Translations under genes and position numbers: made by a program
NCBI GenBank assembly: GCA_963693315.1
Contig: OY856188.1
Location: 159,940,718 to 160,004,717, forward strand
Direction of reading: 5' to 3'
From: Diogma glabrata
Lineage: Eukaryota; Arthropoda; Insecta; Diptera; Cylindrotomidae
DNA: 64,000 nucleotides
Part shown: one piece after another, positions 11,990-22,810 of the stretch
Position numbering within the stretch: the stretch's first letter is position 1
How the letters are laid out: the number at the start of each line of letters is the position of its first letter
The notes under the pieces: model-generated
Seen by the model: the letters and a program-made list of their open reading frames with translations, nothing else
Database searches by the model: none
What the model was told of the DNA's origin: nothing

Positions 11990-12440
11990 AGGGACTGGAA
12001 CTGAACCCGAACCTAAGCCCAGATGGGTCCAGGATGGTCTTTTTATAAACCATGAACCCGAACCCGTTAAATCCAAACACTCATTCAGGTTCGGGTTCAT
12101 AAATAAATATAAAAAAAATATTTTCCTACGCAAGTAAGCATGGAGAGGGCTTTGTCCGTTTTGAAATTTGTATTATCACCACAAAGAGCAAATTTAAAAG
12201 AAGAAAATTTTAAAACTATTTGGATTATAAAAGTAAATGAGATTTTTTTTGAAAAATAAATAAAGTTTTTTGATAAATAAATAAAAAATGTACTTTTTTT
12301 CTAAATTTTGAACCCGAACCCGAACCCTGAACCGAACCTGAATATAAACTTTCTATTTTGATTAACCCGAACCTGAACCTGAACTTGAACCCAATTTTTT
12401 CAGGGTTTCGGTTAAAGTTATTATTACTCTTAAATGGTGC
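11990..12440. repeat. GAACCC/GAACCT hexamer-rich blocks around a hAT remnant
   Basis: Blocks of degenerate GAACCC and GAACCT hexamers lie at 11998-12095 (ending with an inverted 'ggttcgggttc') and 12309-12400. They flank a transposase tail. Hexamer-rich subterminal blocks around a hAT coding tail suggest the ends of a decayed hAT element, but I could not fix its termini. Confidence 0.5.
12122..12259 (+). pseudogene. hAT transposase C-terminal remnant
   Basis: One open frame of about 45 codons ends in a stop at 12257-12259. It contains SMERALSVLK followed by SPQRANLKEENFK, which matches the C-terminal dimerisation region of hAT transposases: the S-x-E-R-x-F-S-x-x-K motif, here with Leu in place of Phe, then a run like 'PQRANL'. 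Upstream of it the frame is lost in hexamer-rich DNA, so only the last part of the protein survives. A hAT transposase cuts and pastes its element with 8-bp target duplications. This fragment lacks the catalytic core and cannot be active. Family call is firm; subfamily is unknown. Confidence 0.75.
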
Positions 12441-12891
12441 TATCCAGTATCCACATTCCACATAAAATTTAATAGTAGCGCAGATAGAAAATTTAACATA
12501 ATATAAGAACTTGCTTGTTTTAATAGAGAATATACCGTAAATTAAAATGTTTGTTATGGTTCAATGTCGATTTACGACCAGATAATAAAGCAAAGGAGGA
12601 ATGGTTTTGGGATTTAAGGTACTATTAGACGGTATCATTTAAGTGAAATCTCACTCCAAAAATTATTAGTCTCTCTCGATGATAACGTCTAAACTAAAAT
12701 TCATAAAATGAGACATCACTTTTACGTCATCTTATAATTTCAAAGTGAAATATCACTAGCCGAGTGATAACGTGTAAACAGAATCAAAAGGTAAATTGCA
12801 TCTCACTTTACTTTTTAAACTTGTTTAAATTTCATGTCATTTTATGGTGTCTTGTTTGATTTTATCTGTATGTTATCGGTGCAGGTACTCC

Positions 12892-12960
12892 AGGGCTGCG
12901 GAGTCGAGGTTGGAGTTGGAGTCGGCAGGAATAGTACCTAGAGTCGCAGTCAGAGACAAA
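12892..12960. repeat. Solo hAT-like end, GGAGTCG-rich
   Basis: The sequence CAGGGCTGCGGAGTCGAGG is followed by 'ttggagttggagtcgg'. This resembles the G-rich subterminal repeats of some animal hAT elements. No partner end is visible, so it is treated as a fragment. Similar 'cggagtcgg' phrases occur at 51918-51935. Confidence 0.4.
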
Positions 12961-13340
12961 AAAATAATCAAAAAATTGGTCCAGTCCGATATTTCAATTC
13001 TTTGGTAAAACATCACAAATTTTTGTTGTTTATGTTCCATGCAGGATCGTTGCCGAGTTGATCAGCTTCAAAGAAACACCACGGTGGTTCGCAACAGTGG
13101 TATAAAAAAACATTACAGCAGATTTTTAAGGTTGTTCATTTCGCCAGTGTTCCATTGCAGTCGTAGTCTACCTCGCGATCACCTATTCTCTAGGGAACTG
13201 ACGTTAATTATTTTAATCATTTCAGGTTGGTGTATCGGAGACAGGCAGAATAAAAACTGCTTGGTCAATGATGTCACATCACGGTCAGTTGGCGCCTTAT
13301 ATCCAATGCGAATCAAGCGGTTGTTCTCCATGTTAGGGGC

Positions 13341-14120
13341 AGCTTTTGAAAAGTAAAAAAAAAATTGTTTTGAACTGAAAAAAAATTCACTTTTCATATG
13401 ACAAGACCACTTGACAAGATCAAAAATATTTTTTTTCGAAATTTCTACTCTTAACCCTTCTAAGAACATTTGAAATTATAACAACCAAAAAAAAATTTTG
13501 TTTTTTATGCAAAACCTAAAACCGTGAGTTTTTGAAAATTTTTCTTTTGTAATGTTCGTAGATAAGAGAGGTACAAAAAAATTGCCAATTTCGAAAGGAA
13601 GTCGAAAACTGTGCTTTCAAAAATTACAAAACAAATGGTTTTGGGCTACAAACAAAAATCATCTTTCATATGACATCCCACTTGACATGATCAAAAATAA
13701 GTTTTTTTTAAATTTCTACTCCCAACCCCCTCCAAAAAAACATTTGAAATTATAGCACCCATAAGACTGAATCTAATAAAATGTGGTGTGCAATTTATGA
13801 AATTTTTTTGCTATCCATACAATTATCGATAGATCTAGTTTCGAACCGGAAACAACCGGATAGCAACCAGGAAAATAATTTCGATTTTTTTATGCAAAAT
13901 TCTTACAACCGTGAATTTTTTTAAATTTTTTCTTTTGAAGGAAGTGGAAAAACAATTTCACGAAATTAAGTCGACAACTTTTGAAAATTACAAACAAAAT
14001 TGTTTTGAACTGCAAAAAAATCACCTTTCATATGAAACCCAACTTGTCAAGGTCTAAAATATTTTTTTTCATTTCAAAATTCCTTCTCTCAACCCCTTTC
14101 AAATAAAGTTTTAATATATA
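13341..14120. repeat. Three diverged tandem copies, ~250-320 bp apart
   Basis: Copies at about 13345-13490, 13610-13765 and 13975-14120 share 'aaattgttttgaactg', 'tcacctttcatatgac', 'ccacttgacaagatc' and 'tttctactc(c/t)caacccc'. Open frames crossing them (13039-13356 + and 13179-13469 -) have no recognisable domain and I do not call them genes. Confidence 0.7.
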
Positions 14121-14394
14121 CCGCTATAGTTCATCTAGTTTGTTCAATCTTTACAAAATTTCCTAAGAATTTTTTAATAACCATGAGTTTTTTCAATTTT
14201 TTTTCTTTTGTAATGTTCGAAGGAAAAAACACACGTTTTTGGTAATAACGTAAAAACTAAGCAGTCGACAATTCATTTAAATTATTATTTTTTGAAATAT
14301 TTTGATTTTTTAAACCAAAATCGATTCCTTAACAAAAAAACTTTTGTTTTACTATCTATGTCTATAAAATATAGAAAAAAAACTTGTTTAAAAA

Positions 14395-14540
14395 ATGGAA
14401 CCGACGTCAGAAAAAAACACAAAAAGTGAAAAATAACTCAATTGTGATTTTTAGAGACAATAATACAGAGCCATCTTTTGATTTATTTAATTTAGTACTA
14501 TCTAATTACAGCCAAAAAAATTAAGCCTTTAATAGTAGTT
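14395..14540. repeat. Left arm of an inverted repeat (partner 18320-18465)
   Basis: This block, from 'gaaccgacgtcag' to 'aagcctttaatag', is the reverse complement of 18320-18465 ('aaggcttaatttt' to 'ctgaagtcggttc'). The two arms enclose about 3.8 kb that includes the hAT element at 15407-17404, so they may be the sub-ends of an older element. Confidence 0.7.
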
Positions 14541-14972
14541 TGACCAATCAGTGTTTAATGTATTAGTTTATTCTTAAGCAAAAGTTTAAAATTCAAGCGA
14601 GGCACGAGTGAGAATTAGTTCGCGAGAGAATAAAATACATTAAACACGAATTGATTACATTACTTTATTCTCTGACAAAGAATTATGTATTATGTAAAAT
14701 AGAAACGTTTTCTTCAACTAAAACAATAAATCTTTATTATTTTAGTTGATAAATCAAATTTCTGATTGGAAAAAAACCCTGATGATAAAAAAAACCCATC
14801 CCATACAATCAATCAAAATCAACTAAAAGAGATAAGAGAATTTAACTTAAAATTTGATTTTTTAACAAAACGTTTCAAAGCCATTGTGATTATAATTTGA
14901 AAATAAGTTTAATAGAATCAAAAGAATTTGACCAATTGGAATCATACCAATTGTATAATGATAATTTTTTTA
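14541..14972. other. No feature seen
   Basis: AT-rich sequence between repeat blocks with no coding signal. Confidence 0.4.
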
Positions 14973-15360
14973 TAGGGACCGTGCATTGCTATTTGATTCG
15001 ACCGTCGCGCTTTAAGTGTTAGAGTCTGTAAGTATTGGTTCTTTTTTTCAACCAATTACACGTTAAACAAATTTTATGATCTAGTATTCCTTTCAAATTA
15101 TTCGATTATTTTGTTGTTTGTAAAAATATTAAAATGAAAATAAAGTAAATTAGGCACTAATTATGCGACATTTTATACAATATACATAAATATTTATTAA
15201 AGTTTACGCAACAGGAACGGAGATTTTTAATAATATTAAAGAAAAAGTACGGTTTGATTTAATATATGTAAAACGACAAACGTCAAACTAATTTCAAATA
15301 GAACCAAAAGTTTGTTTACTCAACACTTGGCGCGTAACAATCAGATACGCACGATCCCTA
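14973..15360. mobile_element. 388-bp inverted-repeat element, TA flanks
   Basis: Left end TAGGGACCGTGC is mirrored by GCACGATCCCTA at the right end (one mismatch), and TA lies outside both ends. The interior is AT-rich and non-coding. A 2-bp TA duplication would fit a Tc1/mariner-type MITE, but the ends also read as part of the palindrome TATAGGGA, so the boundary is not certain. Confidence 0.55.
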
Positions 15361-15452
15361 TAGGAAAATTTTCATTAGACAATAGGTTAAGTTCATTAGG
15401 CTATAGCAGGGTTCGCAACTGAATTTTACTGGCGTGCCGAAACATTTTATTT

Positions 15453-16020
15453 CTAATAATCGCTGTTTTCGCGTGCCAATCCAATTATGAAACAGTACAA
15501 TTTGCTACAAGAGATGAAAACGTTGCTTTTTCGTGAGTGACACTTTTGTTCACGAGACGCGTTAGCGTCAAGGGAGACACTTTCACGAACGTAAAATGTG
15601 TAAATAAAAATTCGTTCCTGCAAAATTTCTAGTTTGAGGAGTTTGTCGTATTTTCCCAACTGTAGCACAACGCAATGAAATTGCCAGTCTGGCATCGGAG
15701 TTAATATCTGTACTCTCATCAACTGCCAATGCAAACATTTCAACCGCATGAAGATCAGATTTTTAGAAATATATTCCCGTATTTTTATAATTCTATCTCT
15801 TAAGGTATTTGCACTTAATTGCAAACTTTGGCTACGGCCTACGGGTGGCATTTTATCTTTGCTTTCAAAATTTTTGAAAAGTGTTCCATCACAACTTAAG
15901 AGTTGATTTAATAAATCCGTAAATGCTTTGCCATGTTTGGCAATATCTCATGCTACTTTAAAACTTGCGGCAATATTATTAGAAGATTTAGTATATTTAG
16001 TAATTTTATTTGATTGCGTT
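15453..16020 (-). pseudogene. hAT (ZBED/GTF2IRD2-like) transposase fragment
   Basis: Read on the minus strand, a 132-codon frame from 15851 down to 15453 contains LQLSANTLRDRIIKI and later GKYDKLLKL. This resembles the segment after the BED zinc finger in ZBED5/GTF2IRD2-like hAT proteins: 'S.nTv..RI..i...l', followed by the domain with the first catalytic Asp. The frame continues upstream past a TGA where these proteins have Trp, reading DIAKHGKAFTDLL, the typical 'iAk..kpf.d' segment. The expected 'DEST' motif is lost by frameshift. The protein is broken. It sits just inside the left end of the element with the GGCTATAG duplication and is probably its own transposase. Confidence 0.65.
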
Positions 16021-16236
16021 TCACCAAAAAGGTTTATTTTTTGAAATACGCTTTTTTATAAAATTAAATGGTACATTTACAGCAGTTTTTTCCGGGAATA
16101 CATCTATTATTTGAGAAGAAATTTCGGTAATAATATTACTGTTGTATTTGATAGTTATATGAACAAAGTATGAAGAAGGTAGAAATAAACCGTCGTTCAC
16201 AAAAATTTACCTCATAAGAATACATAAGAATTATCT

Positions 16237-16437
16237 TTGCACCCCATCAGAATGGAAAAAATTCCTGTGGAAAACCTATTAAAAATGATTTTCTGTAATT
16301 GCAAAAAAAGATGTGGTGCATTATGTATCTGTCAAAAAGTTGGACTTCTTTGCAACGCAACTTGTAGTGGACGCTCCGCCAAAATCTGTCATAATAGTGC
16401 TCCGATTTTAGATAAAGAAAAGATTGACAGTCATTAA
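16237..16437 (+). CDS. Small cysteine-rich (CXC/tesmin-like) open frame inside hAT element
   Basis: The frame is open for 66 codons; the first ATG is at 16252 and TTG opens the frame at 16237. Eight cysteines follow the spacing C-x-C-x3-C-x3-C-x-C-x6-C-x3-C-x7-C (residues 20-51). This is like the CXC zinc-binding motif of tesmin/Msl2-type proteins and of some cysteine-rich tails found in insect transposon proteins. The preceding LLKMIFCNCKKRCG is typical of the latter, where the motif sits at the very end of a longer ORF. It is therefore probably the last exon or C-terminus of a transposon protein whose upstream part is gone. It lies on the opposite strand from the transposase remnant in the same element. 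Function unknown. Confidence 0.4.
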   Translation: MHPIRMEKIPVENLLKMIFCNCKKRCGALCICQKVGLLCNATCSGRSAKICHNSAPILDKEKIDSH

Positions 16438-16910
16438 AGTTCTCATGAGGATTCCATGGGCTAAATATTAATGAAAAAACATTTAAATTTAATTTAGTTA
16501 AATTAAAAAAAAAAAAGAAAATAAATTTGTCGCCCGTAATAACTTTTTTTAATGTAATAATAATGGGTGGTTTTTAAGGGTTGAGATATGTGATTGTGAT
16601 CTTTATTTCGATCTGTTAAAATTTAATTTGTAGCTTAATAAGTTTTGACAATAAGGGGTAGTTTTTGCCCCTAAAAAATAAAAGCGCGTAGGGTAGATTT
16701 TGAAATGGAGGGTGTGTTGAACTTAGTTCCAAATTTTCAGGCAAATCGATTCTGGAATTTCAAGCACATCGATGCTGATTCAAAGAATTCGGAGGTTCCC
16801 TACTAATTTTACCGTCTTTTACTGTACTAACAGTAATATTATTTTTCTCCGATAGACAGCAAATATAAATTTTGCAGACTTATTTCAGTCAGCAAAGTGG
16901 CACTTTTCCT

Positions 16911-17229
16911 GCCTAGGCAGCAAAGCAAGTACTTTGCTGCCTAGGCAGCAAAATAATTAGACTTCATAGAAATAAACAATTAATTAGATTTCATAGAAAT
17001 TAATAAATAATTAGATTTCATAGAAATAAAAAATTTCATTTTTAAAATTTTGCTTTATTTTTAAAGTAATAATTATTAAATTACATATCATTGTAATTAA
17101 TCGGAGAAAAAATTATATGTTCAACTCGGCAGCAAGGTAGATTGACTGCCTTGGCTGAATTCCTAGCCTCGCTCGCTCGGCTATGAACTATCAGCCGCGG
17201 CAGTCAATCTACTACTTTGCTGCCTAGTT
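16911..17229. repeat. CAGCAAAG/CTTTGCTG palindromic block
   Basis: Several copies of 'tttgctgcctaggcagcaaa' face each other, and GC-rich 'ctcgctcgctcggc' sits in the middle of the right half (17165-17185). 'attagatttcatagaaat' is repeated three times between them. It looks like a small nested palindromic element. Confidence 0.6.
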
Positions 17230-17438
17230 AAACAAATAACTATTTAACTTATTACAAAATATCTGAAATTTTTTTTCTTTATTATGACTCCTAAAACGCG
17301 AACTTAAGGACAATTTTGGACACAATTTCAGAATGTTTGCCGTGTCAGACAAATTTTCAATCGTGCCAAGTCTGGCACGCGTGCCACGTATTTGCGATCA
17401 CTGCGGCTATAGGTTAGAAAACAATACAATAATATAGC

Positions 17439-17906
17439 ATTTTCGATTGAGAACCAGTTCATAACTAGTTCTTTTTTTTCAATAAAAATTATTTCCCCTC
17501 CAAATCATGTTCGATTGAAGAAAAATAAAAAAAAATAGTTCTGAGCTAGTTGTGCATTTTTTCCCCTTTTGAAGAGCTAGTTTTATTTTCAGTTATTTTT
17601 TAGTTTTACTCATACTATGACAAAAAGTATACACTACAAACGTAAAATCAAAACGTTATAATTATAACGCAGCATCATATTAACAATTTTATTTATTTTT
17701 AGTTATTTAACAATATATATTGTGAAATTAGTTTTTTTTTTCACAAAATGTATTGTTTTTTTATTGCTTTTCAAGCAAACCAAAATAAAAGAATTAATAA
17801 AACAACCAATTCAATTTACTCATACAATAACACTGAATGTTTGCATGTTCGATTGAAAAAAAAACTCGTTAAGAACTAGTTATTAACTAGTTCTTCAATC
17901 GAAAAC
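17439..17906. mobile_element. ~470-bp inverted-repeat element (TTTTCGATTGA ends)
   Basis: Left end ATTTTCGATTGAGAACCAGT and right end ACTAGTTCTTCAATCGAAAAC are imperfect inverted repeats, each with 'aactagtt' just inside. The interior repeats 'gttcgattga' phrases. No coding capacity or clear target duplication. Confidence 0.65.
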
Positions 17907-17944
17907 GACAATACATACTATCATTATGGAAAAAACCAACAAGT

Positions 17945-18300
17945 TTGGGGTTTGGACGAGGCTTTTCATTTTCAAATGGCCCAAGCTTGGATCAAGTGTG
18001 GACTGATGTCCTGGGGCCAAGTTTGGCAGATACGATTTGGGCCAGGTATACTAAAGCAATTTTTTCTTCAGACTTGCTTTAAATGTGTGGAAAGAGGTTT
18101 TAGAAAGAGTAAATTGAGTATGGCTTGCACATATTTACAATGCATTAGACTGGTTAATAACGCGTAATATAATAAACTATATCTTGGTTCAGTTTAGGCA
18201 TTTACAACTGGCCCAGACTGAAACCAAAGTTAATTAGCCAAGGTTTGGCTCCCCAAAACGGGCCCGAGATTGGTTCGGTGTTTAATATTGGCAGCTCTAA
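17945..18300. repeat. TTGGCC/CCAAG-rich repeat
   Basis: Phrases such as 'ggcccaagcttgg', 'ggggccaagtttggc', 'gccaaggtttggc' and 'ggcccagactg' recur on both strands. This more GC-rich patch looks like a degraded palindromic element; the 71-codon frame at 17952-18167 is not a recognisable protein. Confidence 0.5.
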
Positions 18301-18639
18301 CCCGGGAATATAATATTTTTGCTTAAAGGCTTAATTTTGGTTTTTGTTATATATTACTAAATTAAATAAATCAAAAGATAGCTGCATTTAAATCAAAAGA
18401 TAGCTATAATTGAGTTATTTTTCACTTTTTTGTGTTTTTTTTTCTGAAGTCGGTTCTATTTTTTCTTAAATTTTTATTGTTTCATTTTTAGTGTATAACA
18501 GCAAATGTCGGTTAAGTAAGCGTTTTTGAAGTAATAACTTAAGATCCCGGAAAGTTATCATCGATGAAAATCGAATCGAATAATTGCACGATTTTCCAAT
18601 TTTTTTTTCAAATCGGAATAAATATTTCCAATCATGGGA

Positions 18640-19075
18640 AAATAAATATAGGACCACCTCAGCATCTAAAGCAATATAATGCAGCTCAAGCCATCCAAAT
18701 AGAACAAGGTGATTTGAAGGAATCAGCGAAAATACAATAAAAAAATACAGTTGTTTCCAATTTTCTGAAAACGGCGATTTTTCACGTCATAGACAAAATA
18801 TGGGACCACCCCAGTATGTACCTTAATAGAATACAATTTAAATCATCTAAATCGAGTGAGCCGTTTTTGAGAAATCGGTGAATATACATAAAAAATTAAG
18901 TTTTTATCGATTTTCTGAAAAACGACATTTCACGTCATAGAAAAAATATCGGACCTACCTTAACAGAAAATAATTGAAATCATCCAATTTGAACGAGCCG
19001 GTTTTGAGAAATCGGTGAACAAACATAAAAAACCTAAAATGAAACAAAGAACCTTCTTTTTAGAAGTCGTTTAAA
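18640..19075. repeat. Dispersed repeat with ~130-bp internal tandem units, copy 1
   Basis: Three internal units each contain 'gaccacc(t/c)cag', 'gagccgtttttgagaaatcg' and 'tttctgaaaacg'. The right end reads 'aagaaccttctttttagaag' then 'tcg'. The same family lies inverted at 38842-39200. Elements ending in 'accgactt...' with such internal units are common in insect genomes; the family is not named here. Confidence 0.65.
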
Positions 19076-19565
19076 AACAAATATTTATAATTATAATAGC
19101 ACTTATAATTTGTGAGAAAATCGATTATGTAGAAATTCAGATAGACAACGAAGTCTTACCAATAGGCAAGTTTTTACTTTTTCATAGTACGGCACCCTAA
19201 AACCACGTTTAACTCTCACCAATGGGAGTCGTTATAAAAAACGAAAGCCTACAAAAAAAATCGGGTAACAGAACAAAAGAAAATTCTTTAACTAAATGTA
19301 AATTCTTCAACAGTTTGCAATTTCTGGATTCTCATGCTAGTGAAATTTTGGAAACCTCTTTTCCCATTTTGAAATTTCTTTATCACAAAAGTTTGTACGT
19401 CTAAATAGGTATTTTACTTGAGCAAGTGATGCGAAATTGTAAAAATGATTTATCACTTTTATTTTTATATTTGACCTCACTTTTGTTCATAAATATACAT
19501 CTCATTTAACTGAGATCTCACTTGAAATGATATTTCACTGAACTGATATCGTCTAATTGTACCTT

Positions 19566-19865
19566 TACACTAAACTGACCAGACGTCCCACGCTGCGTGG
19601 AAATGTCACACATTTCATTGCGTTGTCCCACGGAGAAATCTGTCCCACGAAGCGTCCCACGAAACAAATATTTCCACCACATTTGCCGACATTATCGAAA
19701 TAATAAAAAAACCTTATATCTACCTACGTACAGTTTGCGCAATTAGTCAAAGCAATGGCTTCGCAGTTTTTTCTTGCAGTTTGTATAATGTTATGTATAT
19801 GTTGATTTAACCATATTGAGAGAACGAACCAGTGCAATATTTTTTTTACTAAAATAGTGTTTTAA
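19566..19865. other. GTCCCACG-repeat patch
   Basis: At 19576-19670 'gtcccacg' occurs five times after 'actgaccagacg', resembling a subterminal repeat of a decayed DNA transposon. The remainder holds nothing recognisable. Confidence 0.4.
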
Positions 19866-20014
19866 TAAGGTGACCAACCGTCCTCCTTTAGGGAGGACAG
19901 TTCTCCTTTTGTAGGTTATGTCCTTCTTTAAAAAGTGTCCTCCTTTTCGATATTTAAAATCTAATCTATTCAGAGATGTTTTTATTAGAACGCAGCTATG
20001 AATTCAATTTATTG

Positions 20015-21173
20015 CAGGGTTGTAACGTATAATACGGTAACGTATAAAACACGTATTATACGTACGTATAAAACGTATAAAACGTACAGTATAAAACACA
20101 ATTATTTACGTTTTATACCGTATAAAAGTAAAATCCTTAATAAATAAAAATACATTTATATAACATTAACGCGGGCGTTAACTCGTATCGTACTCGTGAT
20201 ATTTAATATTTATAAAGCCTAGATTTCGGGACTAATAGGAACATTTGGTTTAGAAAATATAGCGTCGGCATGATAATTTCTTACCCAGCTATTCCTATTA
20301 AATTAAAAATGAATTCACTCAATAAACTTCTCACAAAACTTTTTCGTTTGACGTAAATACATATTATTTTAACTATTACAACTTTTGTATAAAAAGAAGA
20401 TTTGATCTGCAAGAACCTGTTATTTTCAAACTGTGTCTATTAATTGGAAGTGGTGCGACCTGGATTCACACAACAAAATTTTTTTTAAAAACATCTCTCT
20501 AATAATCTCTAATAAATTCCCTAACTGCTATGAAAAAACGACATTTATTCTGAAACAACATTATATTTCCAGCTGTTCTTATTAGATGGGAGGAGCCGAA
20601 GTTGGATTGAACCATATTTTATATATTCAGTAACATTTCATGATACAAAATAATTAAGTTCATGAGCCAAATGTTTCTCATCCAAAATGCTTCCCATTAA
20701 GTATTAAGTAAATGTTTGAATCAAAATGAAAGAAAATCATATAGTATACGTGTTGAAAAATTCAAAAATAATTTAATTGCTTGAGTTTAAGTGCTCAAAA
20801 AAATCTCTAATATATAATTCAAAATTTTCAATATTCAAATCTAGTGAATTAAAAATTATTAACCAGTTTAATGTACAGTAACATAGTCTTTCGTATAAAG
20901 TATACAAATTAAAATATACATTCAAATAACATCTAGAATTTAAATAGTTTTTGTTATAAATTATAAAATATATAAATAATTTATAACTACGTAATTATAT
21001 TTTTACTAAAATATATATATTTTTACTAAAAATATAATTAATATCTGAAGTAAGAAGTATTTTTAATTTTTTATGAATGAATTTCAAAAACAAAATCATA
21101 TTATACGTTTTATACGTTACGTATTATACGTGTAACGTATAAAACGTTTTATACGTGTATATTAACAACCCTG
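20015..21173. mobile_element. Non-autonomous hAT, perfect 8-bp duplication ATTTATTG
   Basis: Termini CAGGGTTGTAA and TTAACAACCCTG are hAT-type inverted repeats, and ATTTATTG is duplicated exactly at 20007-20014 and 21174-21181. Both subterminal regions are dense in 'acgtataaaacgta' and 'acgtattatacgt' words, likely transposase-binding repeats. The interior is AT-rich and non-coding. The intact duplication implies a fairly recent insertion relative to its surroundings. Confidence 0.9.
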
Positions 21174-21399
21174 ATTTATTGTATTTTTACTGTTTTATTC
21201 ATCTTTGATGATCCGTAAAAAATTAATGAACAGGGTTGAGAAGTTTTGATGTTCGGAACTATGGTCATCTGACTAACATTTATTTCGGTCTCTGCAGAAC
21301 GCCTATGATGAAAAAAGTTGTCGACAGAAGATCCACCCAAAGACACTTGACCAAGTTTTGTGCTTTATAGTACAACACCGATGGAATCAGGAAACTATC

Positions 21400-21600
21400 C
21401 ATAAAATGGTAAAAGGTTGTTTAAATGGAATAGTTTGCCGGAATCCATAGTCTCAGGTGGCTTCAATCCGCAGTGGTTTAAAAAAAGCGTTCATCAACAC
21501 CTTAGAACGCAAGTTGTTGTGGGACCTAGGACTTAAAAGGTACTTATGTGTTGTTGTGACACATATTCTAAACCCTATGACACAACACTTTTTATTTTAA
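21400..21600 (+). pseudogene. LINE 3' end remnant
   Basis: From 'aatggaatagtttgccgga' to 'cacaacactttttatttta' this matches the last codons and 3' UTR of the LINE at 26590-30890 (compare 30690-30880), with several substitutions and small deletions. The recognisable translated piece is WNSLPESIVSGGFNPQWFKK. It is a 5'-truncated copy or an inserted tail. The 107-codon frame at 21546-21869 that overlaps it is not real. Confidence 0.75.
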
Positions 21601-21839
21601 AAAAAATCGCTTGGGTCGCTGGCCGATTTTACCTTACCCATCTCCAATTCATACGTGGTCGTGTGCACCTAAGAATGAACCTCTGGAATTTGTCACCCTC
21701 AGTTGCAAATAGACTTCTAAAAGGCATGGACGTAGGTCTGTTGGTGACCTGTTGTATAATAATTAGTGCCACATATGTGTACTTGATTAAAATTGATTTG
21801 AATAAAATAAATTTTATGATTATGTATATGATTTTCCGT

Positions 21840-22025
21840 GATGTGATGTTTCGATGGAATTACTTTTAGACGAAATGAACTTTCGGTGATATGATATTTC
21901 GATCTAATGGTTTTTCAATTTCAAAACCATTCGATGGTATAAAATTCGGTGGTTTGAACTTTCGGTCTACTGCTTTTCAATTCTATAGCTCGATTTGATG
22001 GTTTGATTTTTCGATGCTATGAAGC
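21840..22025. repeat. Minisatellite, opposite strand of the 3645-3955 repeat
   Basis: Imperfect units such as 'gatgtttcgatgg', 'ggtgatatgatatttcgat' and 'ggtttgaactttcgg' recur. They are the reverse complement of the TCGAAA-type units near the window start. Confidence 0.65.
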
Positions 22026-22162
22026 AGACCCGAAAAATTGCATATAACGTTGAACTAAAACGGCGGAAACATTTTATATAACCTAATATTTTCATTGTAC
22101 TTTTTTCTTAAATTTTTTTGTCCTCCTTTTGATTGAATAAAAATTGGTCACCTTAGTTTTAA

Positions 22163-22810
22163 CTATAATTTTCGTAGAAATACTAAACTCAGTTATTTCA
22201 CTTCAATAATTTACATATCTTTTAATGTCTAACAGATCTACCTCAGCGAAAAGGTTTCTTTGTTTATAGAAACATCTCCCCGGTGTATATACGATAGATC
22301 GAAAGTATATTATGAAAAACAAAATACAAAATATTTTACTTAAAAAGACTTAGTTTTGCGTACAAATTCATAAAAATTTAAATTAAATTAAAAAATTTCT
22401 AACAATACATGAATAATTGAACGAATCATTCGAAGCATTTTACGCTGGAAAGCATCAAATTTGACGCAAAAATAAATGTTTTGAGTATTTGAAAGAAATA
22501 TTTATTTCAATTTAGTAGCAAGAATGATATTTTATTATTTTTACTCCTGTATGTGAGAGTGTTATATTTTTTTTAAGCTACGCACTCTAAAAGAACAAAG
22601 TAAAGGAGTGGCATAGGTAGCGTTTCAAACTCTGTTTAAAACACACTTTAACTAGGTAGCTCAAGAGTAAAATTATTATTTTCTAATTTATAATTTTTTT
22701 TCTCAATAAAGAACAAACAAAGTAAACAGCATAAAAACTTGATAAATGGTAAAGATTTTCAAAAGATAGAACGAGAGGTATACTGTATACCTCTTATACT
22801 TATAGACTAA
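22163..22810. other. No feature seen
   Basis: AT-rich DNA with no coding or repeat signal that I can support. Confidence 0.4.

Larger units (their letters stand above)
15407..17404. mobile_element. hAT element, 8-bp target duplication GGCTATAG
   Basis: The element begins CAGGGTTCGCAA and ends TTGCGATCACTGC, imperfect inverted termini of hAT type. Identical octamers GGCTATAG flank it at 15399-15406 and 17405-17412. It contains a minus-strand transposase remnant near the left end, a cysteine-rich open frame on the + strand, and a CAGCAAAG-rich palindromic block near the right. At 1,998 bp it is shorter than an autonomous hAT (about 2.5-5 kb) and its transposase is broken. Confidence 0.85.
12617..19564. 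mobile_element. ~7-kb nested unit bounded by AGGTAC...ATTAGACG inverted ends
   Basis: The left end AGGTACTATTAGACGGTATC is mirrored at the right end by GATATCGTCTAATTGTACCT, with further pairing inward (AGTGAAATCTCA with TGAGATCTCACT-like sequence). TTA lies directly outside each end (12614-12616 and 19565-19567), consistent with a 3-bp target duplication. The interior has been invaded by other elements listed separately. I see no intact transposase. An alternative is that the two ends belong to two separate, internally deleted copies. Confidence 0.55.
19866..22155. mobile_element. hAT-like element with TAAGGTGACCAA ends, multiply invaded
   Basis: The left end TAAGGTGACCAA and right end TTGGTCACCTTA are perfect inverted repeats, with 'gtcctccttt' just inside both. 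The heptamer GTTTTAA lies directly outside each end (19859-19865 and 22156-22162). Inside are a second hAT element (20015-21173), a LINE 3' remnant (about 21400-21600) and a minisatellite (21840-22025). A related right end occurs at 44470-44495. No transposase of its own was seen. Confidence 0.75.

Noticed and set aside
13039..13469. Possible gene (105 codons + strand, 96 codons - strand)
   Set aside because: No domain, no splice context, and the end overlaps a threefold tandem block; the two frames shadow each other.
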